From: Terriglobia bacterium
GTDB lineage: Bacteria > Acidobacteriota > Terriglobia > Versatilivoradales > Versatilivoraceae
Length of the DNA stretch: 64,000 nt
Assembly (NCBI GenBank): GCA_951813285.1
Contig: OX638355.1
Location: forward strand, 3,987,136-4,051,135
Direction of reading: 5' to 3'
The notes beneath the pieces were generated by a model. It did no database searches and was not told where the DNA came from. It saw only the letters and a list, made by a program, of their open reading frames with translations. The position numbers and the translations under genes were made by a program. This document shows positions 16,167-25,089 of the stretch, one piece after another. Within the stretch, counting starts at the first letter, position 1; each line of letters begins with the position of its first letter.

Positions 16167-17283
16167 ATGGTACCGGAGGAGTTAGCCCGAAATTTTCAGG
16201 CACTGGAGAAACGGGTGCGGGACATACGGAGCTATCTTTGACGCCGAAAGCAACCGCAAGGAACTCCACCAACTGGAAAATGAAATCGCCGATCCAGCCT
16301 TTTGGACGGACCAGGCCCAGTCGCAGAAAACTCTGCAGCGACGCAAGCAACTGGAAGCCGTCCTGGCCCTGGACAGCGAGCTGAGTCGAGCGGTTGAAGA
16401 CCTGGAGGCCTACTTCGACCTGGGAGCCGAAGGCGAGGACGTCAAGGGGGACATCCATCGGGAGATGGCCCAGCTGGAATCACGGGTGGGGGATACCGAA
16501 ACCCGGACGCTCCTCAGCGGTGAGAATGCACAGTCCAATGCCTTCCTGACGGTCCACCCCGGAGCCGGCGGCACCGAGTCCCAGGACTGGGCCGAAATGT
16601 TGTTGCGCATGTACCTGCGATGGGCTGAACAGCAGGACTTCAGACATGAGCTGGTGGACAGCCAGGCCGGCGAGGAGGCCGGGATCAAATCGGCAACCAT
16701 TGCCATCAAGGGTCTCAACGCCTATGGACTCCTGATGTCCGAGGTGGGAGTGCACCGCCTGGTCCGCATTTCTCCCTTCGACGCCAACAAGCGCCGGCAC
16801 ACCTCCTTCTCTTCCGTGTTCGTCTCTCCGGAGATCGATGACGCCGTCGAGGTGGTCATCGAGGAAAAGGACCTCAGGATCGACACCTATCGCTCCACCG
16901 GCGCCGGAGGACAGCACGTCAATACCACCGATTCGGCAGTGCGCATCACTCACCTGCCCACCGGGATCGTGGTGCAGTGCCAAAACGAACGTTCCCAGCA
17001 CAAGAATCGGTCAGTGGCCATGAAGATCCTGCGTTCCCGTCTCTACGAGGCTGAACTGGAGAAAAAGCGGGCCGAAAGCCGAGCCATCGAAGACAGCAAG
17101 CTGGAAATCGCCTGGGGCAGCCAGATCCGTTCCTACGTGCTCCACCCCTATCGACTGGTCAAGGATCACCGCACCAAAAAGGAGGTAGGCGACGCCGACC
17201 GAGTCCTCGACGGCGACATCAATCCTTTCATCAAGAGCTACCTGGTCTGGGCCCGCAACCCCACGCCTGCCTCGCAACGGTAA
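16167..17283 (+). CDS. prfB: Peptide chain release factor 2 (programmed +1 frameshift)
   Basis: RF2 recognises UGA and UAA. The reading frame is split. Codons 1-24 run from ATG 16167 to CTT at 16236-16238, the in-frame TGA is at 16239-16241, and the second frame starts at 16240 and runs to 17283. The joined protein is 371 aa, normal for RF2. It shows the RF2-specific 'SPF' tripeptide ('VRISPFDANK') and the catalytic GGQ in 'GAGGQHVNTTDSAV'. A ribosome site GGGAG lies upstream of the ATG. It heads a co-directional block with recG, rsmD, coaD and an aminotransferase. Confidence 0.96.
16227..16242 (+). promoter_or_regulatory. prfB programmed +1 frameshift site
   Basis: The sequence CGGAGC TAT CTT TGA C matches the RF2 autoregulatory site: a slippery CTT, a UGA stop followed by C, and an SD-like CGGAG three bases before CTT. 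Low RF2 lets the ribosome slip forward one base and make more RF2. Confidence 0.93.
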
Positions 17284-17412
17284 GAACCGGTTTACCAATC
17301 CCGCCGCCCACCGGCAGGGAAGCTGTCCGCAGAACCGGAATTGACAGCGCCAGCGCTCGGGGTCGGGACCCTTCTACCCGGTCGAGGAAACTGCTCACCG
17401 GCCGACTGCCAC

Positions 17413-19524
17413 ATGCTGGAACTTCAGACTCCGGTGCAATTCGTCAAGGGGGTGGGACCCAGGAGAGCCCACGACCTTGCCGCCAAGAACATCCACACCG
17501 TTGAAGATCTGCTTTACACCCTTCCCTACCGATACGAGGACCGCACCCGATTTTGCCGGGTAAGCGACCTTCAGCCGGGAGCAAAGACCTCCATATTGGT
17601 CGAGGTATTGACCACCAGCTTGACGGTCACGCGCAAGAGTCGCCTCAAGATCTTCGACTTGTCCGCCCGCGACAAGACCGGCCTGATCCGCTGCAAATGG
17701 TTTCACTCGGAATACCTGCATCAGCGCAAGATCTTCAGGCGGGGACAGCAGGTCATCTTTCACGGAAAATTCGAGCCTGACCCCTTCGGCACCGGCAGTC
17801 TGCAGGTCATCAATCCCGAGTTTGAAATCCTGGATGAAGCGGTCCCCATTCAGGGCTCGATCGACATGGGTCGAATCGTTCCGGTCTACGAGGCCGCCAG
17901 AGGCTTGGGAGCCCGCACTCTGCGCAGGTTGATCCACACCGTTCTGTCGGAACTCTCCCGCGTCCCGGAAACTCTGCCGGTGGCGATTCTGGAGCGCCAC
18001 GACCTCATGGACCGCAGGGCAGCCTTGCAGGAATCCCACTTTCCTTCGGCGGAAACGCCCGGGGAGGATCTGGCCGCCAGGCGCACTCCGGCTCTGAGAA
18101 GGTTGATCTTCGAGGAGTTGTTTCTGCTGGAAGTGGGGGTCCGGTGGAAACGTCGTCTGGCCCGCAACGCTCGGGGGACGCCCTTCCACATCGATCCCCG
18201 CCTCCGGAGAACCGCCAGCAATTTTCTGCCCTTCCGACCGACCCGGGCACAGGAAAGGGTTCTCGACGAGATGGCCGAGGACATGCGCCAGGCCACTCCC
18301 ATGAATCGCCTCCTGCAGGGAGACGTCGGATGCGGCAAGACCGTTGTCGCCCTGCAGGCCAGCGCCATGGCCGTGGAGAATGGCGCCCAGGTGGCCTTCA
18401 TGGCGCCCACCGAGATCCTGGCGGAGCAACACCACCACTACGCCGGTCGGCTGTTCGCCCGGAGCGGCTACCGCGTGGGGCTACTGACCAGCGGGCTGAA
18501 GAAGATGGAGCGAAGGGGCCTGCTGGAGGAATTGTACCAGGGGAAACTCCAGATCCTGATTGGCACCCATGCCCTGCTGGAACCGGACGTCGCCTTCCAC
18601 AAGCTGGGACTGGTCATCATTGACGAACAGCACCGATTCGGGGTCCGGCAACGCTTCAACCTCATGAACAAAGGCGCGCATCCCCATACCCTGGTGATGA
18701 CGGCCACGCCGATTCCCCGGACTCTCTCCATGACGCTCTACGGCGACCTGGACGTCTCCGTCATTGACGAGATGCCTCCCAACCGGAGCCCCGTCAAGAC
18801 CTACCTGCTGGACGAACCGAAGCGGTCTCAGGCCTATCGGTTCATTGCCGACCAGGTCAAGCAGGGCAGACAGGTCTACGTGCTCTGCCCTCTGATCGAA
18901 GACTCGCCCAAGCTGGACCTGCGGCCGGCGCGGAGAATCTTTGAGCACCTGCGAGGGCAGGTCTTCCCCGACTCTCGGGTCGAACTGCTCCACGGCCGGC
19001 TCAAGAGCATGGAAAAGGACGCCGTCATGCAGCGCTTCGCCGCCGGCCAAACCGACATCCTGGTTTCGACAACCGTGATCGAGGTCGGGATGGACGTGGC
19101 CAATGCGACCGTGATGCTCATCGAGCACGCCGAGCGTTTCGGTCTGGCGCAGTTGCACCAGCTCCGAGGGCGGGTCGGGCGGGGGTGCGAGCCGTCTTAC
19201 TGCCTGCTGATGCAGGGTGCCGGGACAATCACCCCGGAAGGCGCCCAACGACTGAATTGTCTGCGGGAAACCACCGACGGGTTTGTCATTGCAGAGAAGG
19301 ATCTGGCGATACGGGGCCCGGGGGAATTTTTCGGCGCCCGACAGTCGGGTCTGCCGACCTTGCGCGTGGCTCAACTGCTGCGCGACCGCCGTGCTCTGGA
19401 GACCGCCCGCAAAGAGGCCACATACCTGGTGGACAACTTCGAATCGCAGAAATCTCTGAGCCAATGGGTCGCCGGCCTGAGCTCCGGCTGGCAAGCTCGC
19501 TACGGTCTGGTGGGAGTGGGGTAG
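17413..19524 (+). CDS. recG: ATP-dependent DNA helicase RecG
   Basis: A 703-aa helicase that remodels stalled replication forks and branched DNA. The N-terminal wedge/OB domain begins 'TPVQFVKGVGPRRA' and includes 'TLPYRYEDRTRF'. The motor shows Walker A 'GDVGCGKT', DExH 'IIDEQHRFGV', motif III 'TATPIPRTL', and the RecG-specific C-terminal 'RGRVGRG' region. The ATG at 17413 is chosen because conservation begins there; an upstream TTG at 17341 would add 24 non-conserved residues. No clear ribosome site is seen. Confidence 0.95.
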   Translation: MLELQTPVQFVKGVGPRRAHDLAAKNIHTVEDLLYTLPYRYEDRTRFCRVSDLQPGAKTSILVEVLTTSLTVTRKSRLKIFDLSARDKTGLIRCKWFHSEYLHQRKIFRRGQQVIFHGKFEPDPFGTGSLQVINPEFEILDEAVPIQGSIDMGRIVPVYEAARGLGARTLRRLIHTVLSELSRVPETLPVAILERHDLMDRRAALQESHFPSAETPGEDLAARRTPALRRLIFEELFLLEVGVRWKRRLARNARGTPFHIDPRLRRTASNFLPFRPTRAQERVLDEMAEDMRQATPMNRLLQGDVGCGKTVVALQASAMAVENGAQVAFMAPTEILAEQHHHYAGRLFARSGYRVGLLTSGLKKMERRGLLEELYQGKLQILIGTHALLEPDVAFHKLGLVIIDEQHRFGVRQRFNLMNKGAHPHTLVMTATPIPRTLSMTLYGDLDVSVIDEMPPNRSPVKTYLLDEPKRSQAYRFIADQVKQGRQVYVLCPLIEDSPKLDLRPARRIFEHLRGQVFPDSRVELLHGRLKSMEKDAVMQRFAAGQTDILVSTTVIEVGMDVANATVMLIEHAERFGLAQLHQLRGRVGRGCEPSYCLLMQGAGTITPEGAQRLNCLRETTDGFVIAEKDLAIRGPGEFFGARQSGLPTLRVAQLLRDRRALETARKEATYLVDNFESQKSLSQWVAGLSSGWQARYGLVGVG

Positions 19525-19601
19525 AATTCAACCCCGGTCGGAAATGCACCTCCCCGGACTGGCGGAAAGACGGCTTTCTTTCGTGGAGGAGCGTTGCTCG
19601 C

Positions 19602-20165
19602 ATGGTTCGCGTCATCGCCGGAAAGTTCAAGCACCAACGCCTGGCCACCCTGAAGGGACTGGAGACCCGGCCGACTTCCGACCGTCTGAAGGAGACCCTG
19701 TTCAACCTGGTCCGGGAGGAAGTGGAGGAGTCCTACTTCCTGGACTGCTTTTCCGGTAGCGGCAGCGTCGGCATCGAGGCGCTGAGCCGAGGAGCCCGGG
19801 GAGTCACCTTGATCGAGTGCGCGCCACGGGCGGTGCAGGTGATTCAGCGCAACCTGAAGTCCCTTTCCCCTGCCCCTCCCGACCGGGTCGCGCTGCTGAC
19901 CCATCCGACCCAGGTCTCACTGCGAATCCTGCAGCGCCGGGGGCTCAAGTTTGATATAGTTTTCATCGATCCGCCTTACGACGCCGTGCAACACTACCCC
20001 CAGGCCCTGAAACAGATTCATCGCTGCCAACTTCTCGCCCCTCGAGCCTGTGTTATCCTCGAACATTCCAAGCGGTTGACCTTGGAGCCCCGATACCATG
20101 ATATGAGCCGAGTGCGCCGGGTCCTGCACGGGGACAGCCAGCTCAGCCTCTATCGTGAGACTTGA
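19602..20165 (+). CDS. rsmD: 16S rRNA (guanine-966-N2)-methyltransferase
   Basis: A 187-aa SAM-dependent methyltransferase. It begins 'MVRVIAGKFKHQRL' and has 'RPTSDRLKETLFN', the SAM-binding 'LDCFSGSGSVGIEALSRGA' and the catalytic 'IDPPYD', all RsmD features. A GGAGGA lies about 11 bases before the ATG. It sits between recG and coaD, the common rsmD-coaD neighbourhood. Confidence 0.94.
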   Translation: MVRVIAGKFKHQRLATLKGLETRPTSDRLKETLFNLVREEVEESYFLDCFSGSGSVGIEALSRGARGVTLIECAPRAVQVIQRNLKSLSPAPPDRVALLTHPTQVSLRILQRRGLKFDIVFIDPPYDAVQHYPQALKQIHRCQLLAPRACVILEHSKRLTLEPRYHDMSRVRRVLHGDSQLSLYRET

Positions 20166-20281
20166 ATCGAGCCGGCGACATCGAGTTGAAACAGCCATGG
20201 CTCCCGGCGACCTCCTGACCCGAGGTTGCTGTCCATTTCCATGAAAAGACGCCAAAGAGATCATCGAGTTGGAGGCCGGCC

Positions 20282-20806
20282 GTGAAAAAGATCGCCCTTT
20301 ATCCCGGGTCCTTCGATCCTCTCACCAATGGGCACCTCGACATCATCCACCGGGCCTCTCGCCTGTTTGACGAGGTCATTGTGGCCATCCTGATCAACAG
20401 CGAAAAGTCTCCGCTGTTCTCAGCCGATGAGCGGTCGACCATGATCCGGACCTCCCTGGGAAGCGCCTACCCCAATGTGCGGGTGGACACCTTTGAAGGC
20501 CTGCTGGTCGACTACGCCCTGCAGCGGCGGGCCCGGGTCATTGTCCGCGGCATCCGGGCGGTATCCGACTACGAGTACGAACTGCAGATGGCCCTGATGA
20601 ATCGGCGCCTGGAGCCTCAGATCGAAACGGTCTTCATGATGCCGTCCGAGGCCTACAGCTACCTGAGCTCTCGGCTGGTGCGGGAAGTCTGCCAATTCGG
20701 CGGGACGGTCTCCGGACTGGTTCCCCGCAACGTGGAGGACCGGCTTCTGAAAAAGATCGCCTCAGTGGCTCGGGAGGGTCAGGCCCCCGCCCATCCCGAC
20801 TCATGA
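20282..20806 (+). CDS. coaD: Phosphopantetheine adenylyltransferase
   Basis: A 174-aa enzyme of the penultimate step of coenzyme A synthesis. The nucleotidyl-transfer motif 'GSFDPLTNGHLDII' is at residues 9-22, and 'YSYLSSRLVREV' is the second family signature. The start is GTG at 20282, preceded by GGAGG. It is slightly longer than E. coli CoaD through a short C-terminal tail. Its stop overlaps the next gene (ATGA). Confidence 0.96.
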   Translation: MKKIALYPGSFDPLTNGHLDIIHRASRLFDEVIVAILINSEKSPLFSADERSTMIRTSLGSAYPNVRVDTFEGLLVDYALQRRARVIVRGIRAVSDYEYELQMALMNRRLEPQIETVFMMPSEAYSYLSSRLVREVCQFGGTVSGLVPRNVEDRLLKKIASVAREGQAPAHPDS

Positions 20807-21981
20807 GACTCTCACAGCGCGTCGGACGCATTTCGATCAGCTCGACGGGGGCCGTTTTCGCGGCCGCCGCTCAGCTCAAGGCTCAAGGCGTGGATGTGGT
20901 GGACCTCAGCGCCGGCGAACCGGACTTTCCCACCCCCTCCCACGTCAAGCGAGCCGCCTTCGAGGCCATTCGGAACGACTTCACCCGCTACACGCCCACC
21001 GACGGGATTCCCGAACTGAAAGAAGCCATCGTGCGGCGGCACGCCCGCGACTTTCAGTCCGATTATTCCACCCGCGAAGTCCTGGTCACCGTCGGAGGGA
21101 AGCACGCCATCTTCAACCTGACCAGCGCTCTGCTTCGACCCGGTGACGAGGTGGTGATCCCTGTCCCCTACTGGGTCACCTTCAAGGAGGCGGTCCACTA
21201 CGCCGGAGCCGTCTGCCGGTTTGTCCCGACCTCGGAATCCGACAACTTCCGCGTCACCGCGGCTCAGATCGAGGCCGCGGTCTCTCCCCGAACCCGACTG
21301 ATCCTGTTGAATTCACCCAACAACCCCAGCGGGGCAATCATTCGGGAAGAGGAGATGCGGAAGATCGCGGAACTGGCACGCCGGCGGGACCTTTTGGTGC
21401 TGACCGATGAGTGCTACTGCCACTTCAACTATGAGGGTTCGACACCCTTTTCGCTGGCCTCGCTCGGGAAAGACTACCGGGACCACGTCGCCGTGGTGGG
21501 ATCGGTATCCAAGACCTACGCCATGACGGGCTGGAGGGTGGGATTCTGCCTGGGACCCGAGCCGCTGATCCGGGCCATGCTCAAGATCCAGAGCCACTGC
21601 ACCTCCAACGCCAACTCCATCGCCCAGAAAGCTGCCGTGGCGGCCCTCAGCGGTCCCCAGGACTCCATTCCGGACATGCTGAGAGAGTATGGGCGCCGCC
21701 GGAGCTTTATCGTCGAGAAGCTCAACGCCATTGCCGGAATCTCCTGCAACCGGCCCGACGGCGCCTTTTATGTCTATCCCAACCTGCGCGGCCTTCTCGA
21801 CTCCCGCCGTCTGAAGAACCCCTCCGACCTGGCGCTGCAACTCCTGAATGAAGCCCGGGTGGCCGTGGTGCCCGGAGAAGGGTTCGGCACCCGGGATCAC
21901 ATTCGCATTTCCTACGCCACTTCCATGGAGCAACTGCAGAAGGGCGCCGACCGCCTGGCACGGTTCCTCGGGAACGGGTAG
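20803..21981 (+). CDS. Aspartate aminotransferase (class I/II, subgroup Ib-like)
   Basis: A 392-aa PLP enzyme. 'DLSAGEPDFPTP' near residue 35, 'YTPTDGIPELKEAI', 'NSPNNPSGAI' and the PLP-lysine segment 'GSVSKTYAMTGWRVGF' match bacterial aspartate/prephenate aminotransferases. It is translationally coupled to coaD. The exact substrate (aspartate or prephenate) cannot be settled by eye. Confidence 0.92.
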   Translation: MRLSQRVGRISISSTGAVFAAAAQLKAQGVDVVDLSAGEPDFPTPSHVKRAAFEAIRNDFTRYTPTDGIPELKEAIVRRHARDFQSDYSTREVLVTVGGKHAIFNLTSALLRPGDEVVIPVPYWVTFKEAVHYAGAVCRFVPTSESDNFRVTAAQIEAAVSPRTRLILLNSPNNPSGAIIREEEMRKIAELARRRDLLVLTDECYCHFNYEGSTPFSLASLGKDYRDHVAVVGSVSKTYAMTGWRVGFCLGPEPLIRAMLKIQSHCTSNANSIAQKAAVAALSGPQDSIPDMLREYGRRRSFIVEKLNAIAGISCNRPDGAFYVYPNLRGLLDSRRLKNPSDLALQLLNEARVAVVPGEGFGTRDHIRISYATSMEQLQKGADRLARFLGNG

Positions 21982-22330
21982 CGAGGCTGTGCCTCACACC
22001 GACAGGCCACGGAGAGCAAAAGAGTTATCCGCGAAGCAGAACGGCGAACCACGAATGAACACGAATTTCTTTATTCGAGTCCGTCGGCGTGAATTCGTGG
22101 CTCTATTCTCACTTCAATGCTTGTCGGTTCGAGGCACGTCGTTACCAGATCTCTTGGATCGAAACAACATTGAAAGATGAGTCAAGTGTGGCGAATGTCG
22201 GATTGCAGATTTGACTAAAGGCTATTTCAATAGCCACGACCTTCCGGACGACAATCGGCCGTAAACAATTGAACCTCTTGCAAAATTCCGCAGCCAACGG
22301 TTTTATGGAGGCTCGGAACAGGTTTTGATC
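21982..22330. other. Gene-free stretch with repeat relics
   Basis: No gene is seen. At 22018-22070 lies a plus-strand copy of the AAAGAGTTATCC/CACGAAT phrase repeat. At 22271-22292 a degenerate copy of the nearby IS terminus (GAACCTCTTGCAAAATTCCG) is visible. Confidence 0.55.
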
Positions 22331-22484
22331 AACATGGATGCACAGGATGCACAGGATTTTTTCAGGAAACGGCTAACTGATAATCCTGAGCATCCGCAAA
22401 TCCGCTCACGATCATTGCCGGAGCCGGCTTCTCGTGCAGCAGCGTCCCGTCCTGGTTATCCTGTGCATCCTGTGCATCCATGTT
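22331..22484. repeat. Element flanked by perfect 27-bp inverted repeats
   Basis: Bases 22331-22357 and 22458-22484 are perfect reverse complements over 27 bases. Each arm is built from the word GGATGCACA repeated. The 100-base interior holds no gene. A related structure lies at 44673-44868, whose right arm shares a 21-base identical stretch with this right arm. Confidence 0.75.
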
Positions 22485-22490
22485 AATTAT

Positions 22491-22799
22491 GAGCCTTTTG
22501 CAAATATCGCAATCGGGAATGCCATTGAGGCGGCAAGGATGATGTGCTGCAGGCTCCAGCATTCACCACGATAAGCACAAGAGACAACAGAAACCACAAA
22601 AAGCACAAAAGGCACAAAACGAGTTTCTTGATTTCGAGACTTGCCCATCCGATGGTTCTCTTTGTGTTTTTGTGCCTTTTGTGGCCATTGAGCTTCAGAC
22701 GGCAAACCGGTTCAGTGTCACCGGATCCTTGAGGGACTCGGGAGGAAAAACCCTCGATCTGAAAAAGGATCGCCCGACTCCGAATTTTGCAAAAGGCTC
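22491..22799. mobile_element. 309-bp non-autonomous element sharing termini with the adjacent IS
   Basis: The left end GAGCCTTTTGCAAATATCGC (22491) and the inverted right end (GCAAAAGGCTC to 22799) match the termini of the IS that starts 17 bases further on. The left 54 bases align with the IS left end with about 11 mismatches. The interior lacks a transposase and holds AAAGGCACAAAA-type words in both orientations (22592-22618 and 22659-22684). No exact target duplication was found. Confidence 0.65.
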
Positions 22800-22815
22800 A
22801 ATTCATTTATCAGTC

Positions 22816-24302
22816 GAGCCTTTTGCAAAATTCGGAATCGGGCATGACATTGGGCTGGCAACAGTGATGTTCCGGCGGTGACTACCCAGCTGCAAAGACC
22901 CTTTTGAAGGAAAAAGCCCGAATCTGATGGCCGGATGGCCAGCGGTCGCCGGACGCAGGCACAGCTTACCCGCTCCCGGCCTTGAGGCGGGCGAACCTGC
23001 TGTGCGGTTGGGGGTGGCAACCCGGTTTTCAGAGCGTCAGGCGCATCAACTGATCCACCGTCAGGGCCAGAATGCCGAACATCAGGTGGCACCTCACCTT
23101 GTCGGGGCCGCGAACCCTCACCTGCCTCCCGCCAAACTCCTCCTTGAGCCGTCCGTTGACCCGCTCCACCGTCGAGCGTTCCCGGTAGCGCCGCGCCTCG
23201 GGAGTCACTTGGCCGATACAGCGCCGGGCCAGTGCCTCCCGCTTCCGCTCGGCTTTCAAGGCAGCTCTTCGGCGGGGGTTGACGTCAATAATCGGCACAT
23301 GCCCCAGCTTCTCACTGAAGGCCCGGATCTCCGGCGCATCGTAGGCGCTGTCCATCAAGTCGTAGAGACTCTCGACCCGCCTTGCCGTCAGCGTCGCCAG
23401 CGGGATGGCTGCCTGAGAGTCATGCACCGAGGCCGAGGTCAGCAGACAACTGACCGGAATCCCGCCGTCAATGGCGTCGAGGTGTAGCTTGTAGCCGGTC
23501 CAGCTCTCCTGATGCCCCTTGGCGTTGCGCTTGACGCCGATGTCGCAGGCCTTGGGCAACTCCTTCAACATTTCCTCCAGCGTCATCGACCCCTGCCGCT
23601 CCAGCCGGCTCAACCGCTTGGGCCGTCGCTCGCCCTTCGGCGGCCGGCCCCGCCGGCGCTTCCGCTTGGCCTCCGGGGCAGCCTTGGCCGCTGGCTTTTC
23701 CCGTCCCGCAATCGCCGTCGAGTCCCTCGACACATGCCCCGCCAAGTGGCCCTTCAGCGTCTCCTCCAGCAATGCCTCGTGCAAACGCCCCGGCAGGTCG
23801 CTCTCAGCGAATTCCGCAAAGGCCCGCGAGAAGGTCGACTCGCTCGGCACCTCCCACGCCCTCTCCCAGCCGCACAGCCGCCGCAGCCTCCCCTCACTCC
23901 TCAGCCGCTCCACCAAACCCCGCGTGGTCTCCACCTCCAGCATCGACTTCGCCAGATAGGCCCGCGCCAGCACTGCCCGATCCTCCAGCGGCCGGCCACG
24001 CCAGCCCCGACTGTAAGGCAGCAACTCCTCCACCCGCACCAACTCCAATACCTGCACCAGCCGCTGGTAACGCTCTCCCAGAGGCCCCAAAACCTCCTCC
24101 AGCAGGGGAAACAGCTCTCGTTGAAACCGGAACCAGTGTCGTGATAGGGTTTCCCTAAGGGGCAACTTCCACCTCCGTTCATCATGTGGTTCAGACACCT
24201 TCATGATACAACAGACAGTGGTCTTGCCCCTCCTTAGACCTGCCCTCCTTGATCTTTCCCCCCGTGAAAATTCCCGCTATCTGCGAATTTTGCAAAAGGC
24301 TC
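22816..24302 (-). mobile_element. Complete insertion sequence with DDE transposase
   Basis: The termini GAGCCTTTTGCAAAATTCG (22816-22834) and its inverted copy (24284-24302) bound 1487 bp. A 4-bp direct repeat AGTC flanks it (22812-22815 and 24303-24306), the expected target duplication. It carries a single intact transposase gene. The structure fits IS5/IS1182-type elements, though the exact family needs a database check. Confidence 0.88.
23029..24204 (-). CDS. IS transposase (DDE, IS5/IS1182-like)
   Basis: A 391-aa transposase that is apparently full length. The N-terminal part resembles the DUF772 DNA-binding region ('WEVPSESTFSRAFAEF'). The catalytic core has Asp in 'HVSRDSTAIAG' and 'LMDSAYDAPEIRAF', and the C-terminal Y-R-E-K type signature 'YRERSTVERVNGRLKEEFGG'. 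A basic Arg/Lys-rich linker sits around residues 175-200. The frame is uninterrupted, so the IS may still be active. Confidence 0.9.
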   Translation of the reverse strand: MKVSEPHDERRWKLPLRETLSRHWFRFQRELFPLLEEVLGPLGERYQRLVQVLELVRVEELLPYSRGWRGRPLEDRAVLARAYLAKSMLEVETTRGLVERLRSEGRLRRLCGWERAWEVPSESTFSRAFAEFAESDLPGRLHEALLEETLKGHLAGHVSRDSTAIAGREKPAAKAAPEAKRKRRRGRPPKGERRPKRLSRLERQGSMTLEEMLKELPKACDIGVKRNAKGHQESWTGYKLHLDAIDGGIPVSCLLTSASVHDSQAAIPLATLTARRVESLYDLMDSAYDAPEIRAFSEKLGHVPIIDVNPRRRAALKAERKREALARRCIGQVTPEARRYRERSTVERVNGRLKEEFGGRQVRVRGPDKVRCHLMFGILALTVDQLMRLTL

Positions 24303-25089
24303 AGTCCATTCGTGGTTCGCCGTTTCCCTTCGTGGTTCCCTCCTTTTCACGGGTCGGCTGTTTCCAGCGCTCTTCAGCCTGTCGCCGCAATCGGTCCAGC
24401 ACTTCCTGCATTTGCTGGTGCTTGCGGCGAATCTCTTCCCCGTCGGCTCGGGGCGAAACGTAGATGGGAGAGGCTTTTAGGATCAAGGCCCGAGAAAAGG
24501 GCAGCGGTATCTGGGATCCGTCCCAGTTATCGAGCTCGATTTTGCGCTGAAGCGCGATATGGAAGCAGAAAATGGCGGCGCCGCTCTTCCGGGCCAGCAG
24601 CACCGGCCCGATCTTGGCATCGAAGCGGGGGCCCCGGGGACCGTCCACCGTGAAGGCCACGTCGTTGCCCTGCTTCAATTCCCCCGACATCTCGGCCAGA
24701 GCCTTCAAGCCTCCCCGGGAACTGGACCCCCGGGCCGCCCCGTAGCCGAAGATGCGGATGATGCGGGCAATGTACTCCCCGTCCACGTTCTGGCTGGTCA
24801 TCACCACGATGCCACGGTCCCGCCAGTACCATGTGGCCGGGAAAATGCCACAGTGCCAGAAGGCAAAAATGGCTTTCTTCCCGGAGCGATAGATCTGCTC
24901 CAGGTGTTCATCTCCCCGGCTCTCCCATCGGAGGGTCCTGCCGACCCAGCCGACCATCCGGGCTCCGACCCAGGTCACCGCGGCGATCCAGGTGCGCTGC
25001 CATCGCGACAGTTGGCGGGGGCGGTCCCAGTAGGCCAGCCCTTTGCGGGGTTCCGGGGGCCGGGTTTCGGGGGTTGGGTCGGACTTCAT
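24301..25089 (-). CDS. DUF374 lysophospholipid acyltransferase-like protein
   Basis: A 262-aa protein with 'AIFAFWHCGIFPATW' (residues 73-87; the HxxxxxP-like acceptor region of DUF374), 'SQNVDGEYIARII' and 'FTVDGPRGPRF', the LPLAT/DUF374 signatures. The role is probably acyl transfer in membrane lipid or lipid A-type synthesis. It is coupled to etfA by an ATGA overlap. The last residues (GEPRMD) are encoded in the CACGAAT phrase repeat, and the final two bases of the TGA belong to the IS end, so the natural C-terminus may have been different. Confidence 0.82.
   Translation of the reverse strand: MKSDPTPETRPPEPRKGLAYWDRPRQLSRWQRTWIAAVTWVGARMVGWVGRTLRWESRGDEHLEQIYRSGKKAIFAFWHCGIFPATWYWRDRGIVVMTSQNVDGEYIARIIRIFGYGAARGSSSRGGLKALAEMSGELKQGNDVAFTVDGPRGPRFDAKIGPVLLARKSGAAIFCFHIALQRKIELDNWDGSQIPLPFSRALILKASPIYVSPRADGEEIRRKHQQMQEVLDRLRRQAEERWKQPTREKEGTTKGNGEPRMD

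Noticed and set aside
17341-17412. N-terminal extension of RecG from a TTG start
   Set aside because: The 24 residues are not RecG-like, and conservation begins at the ATG at 17413.
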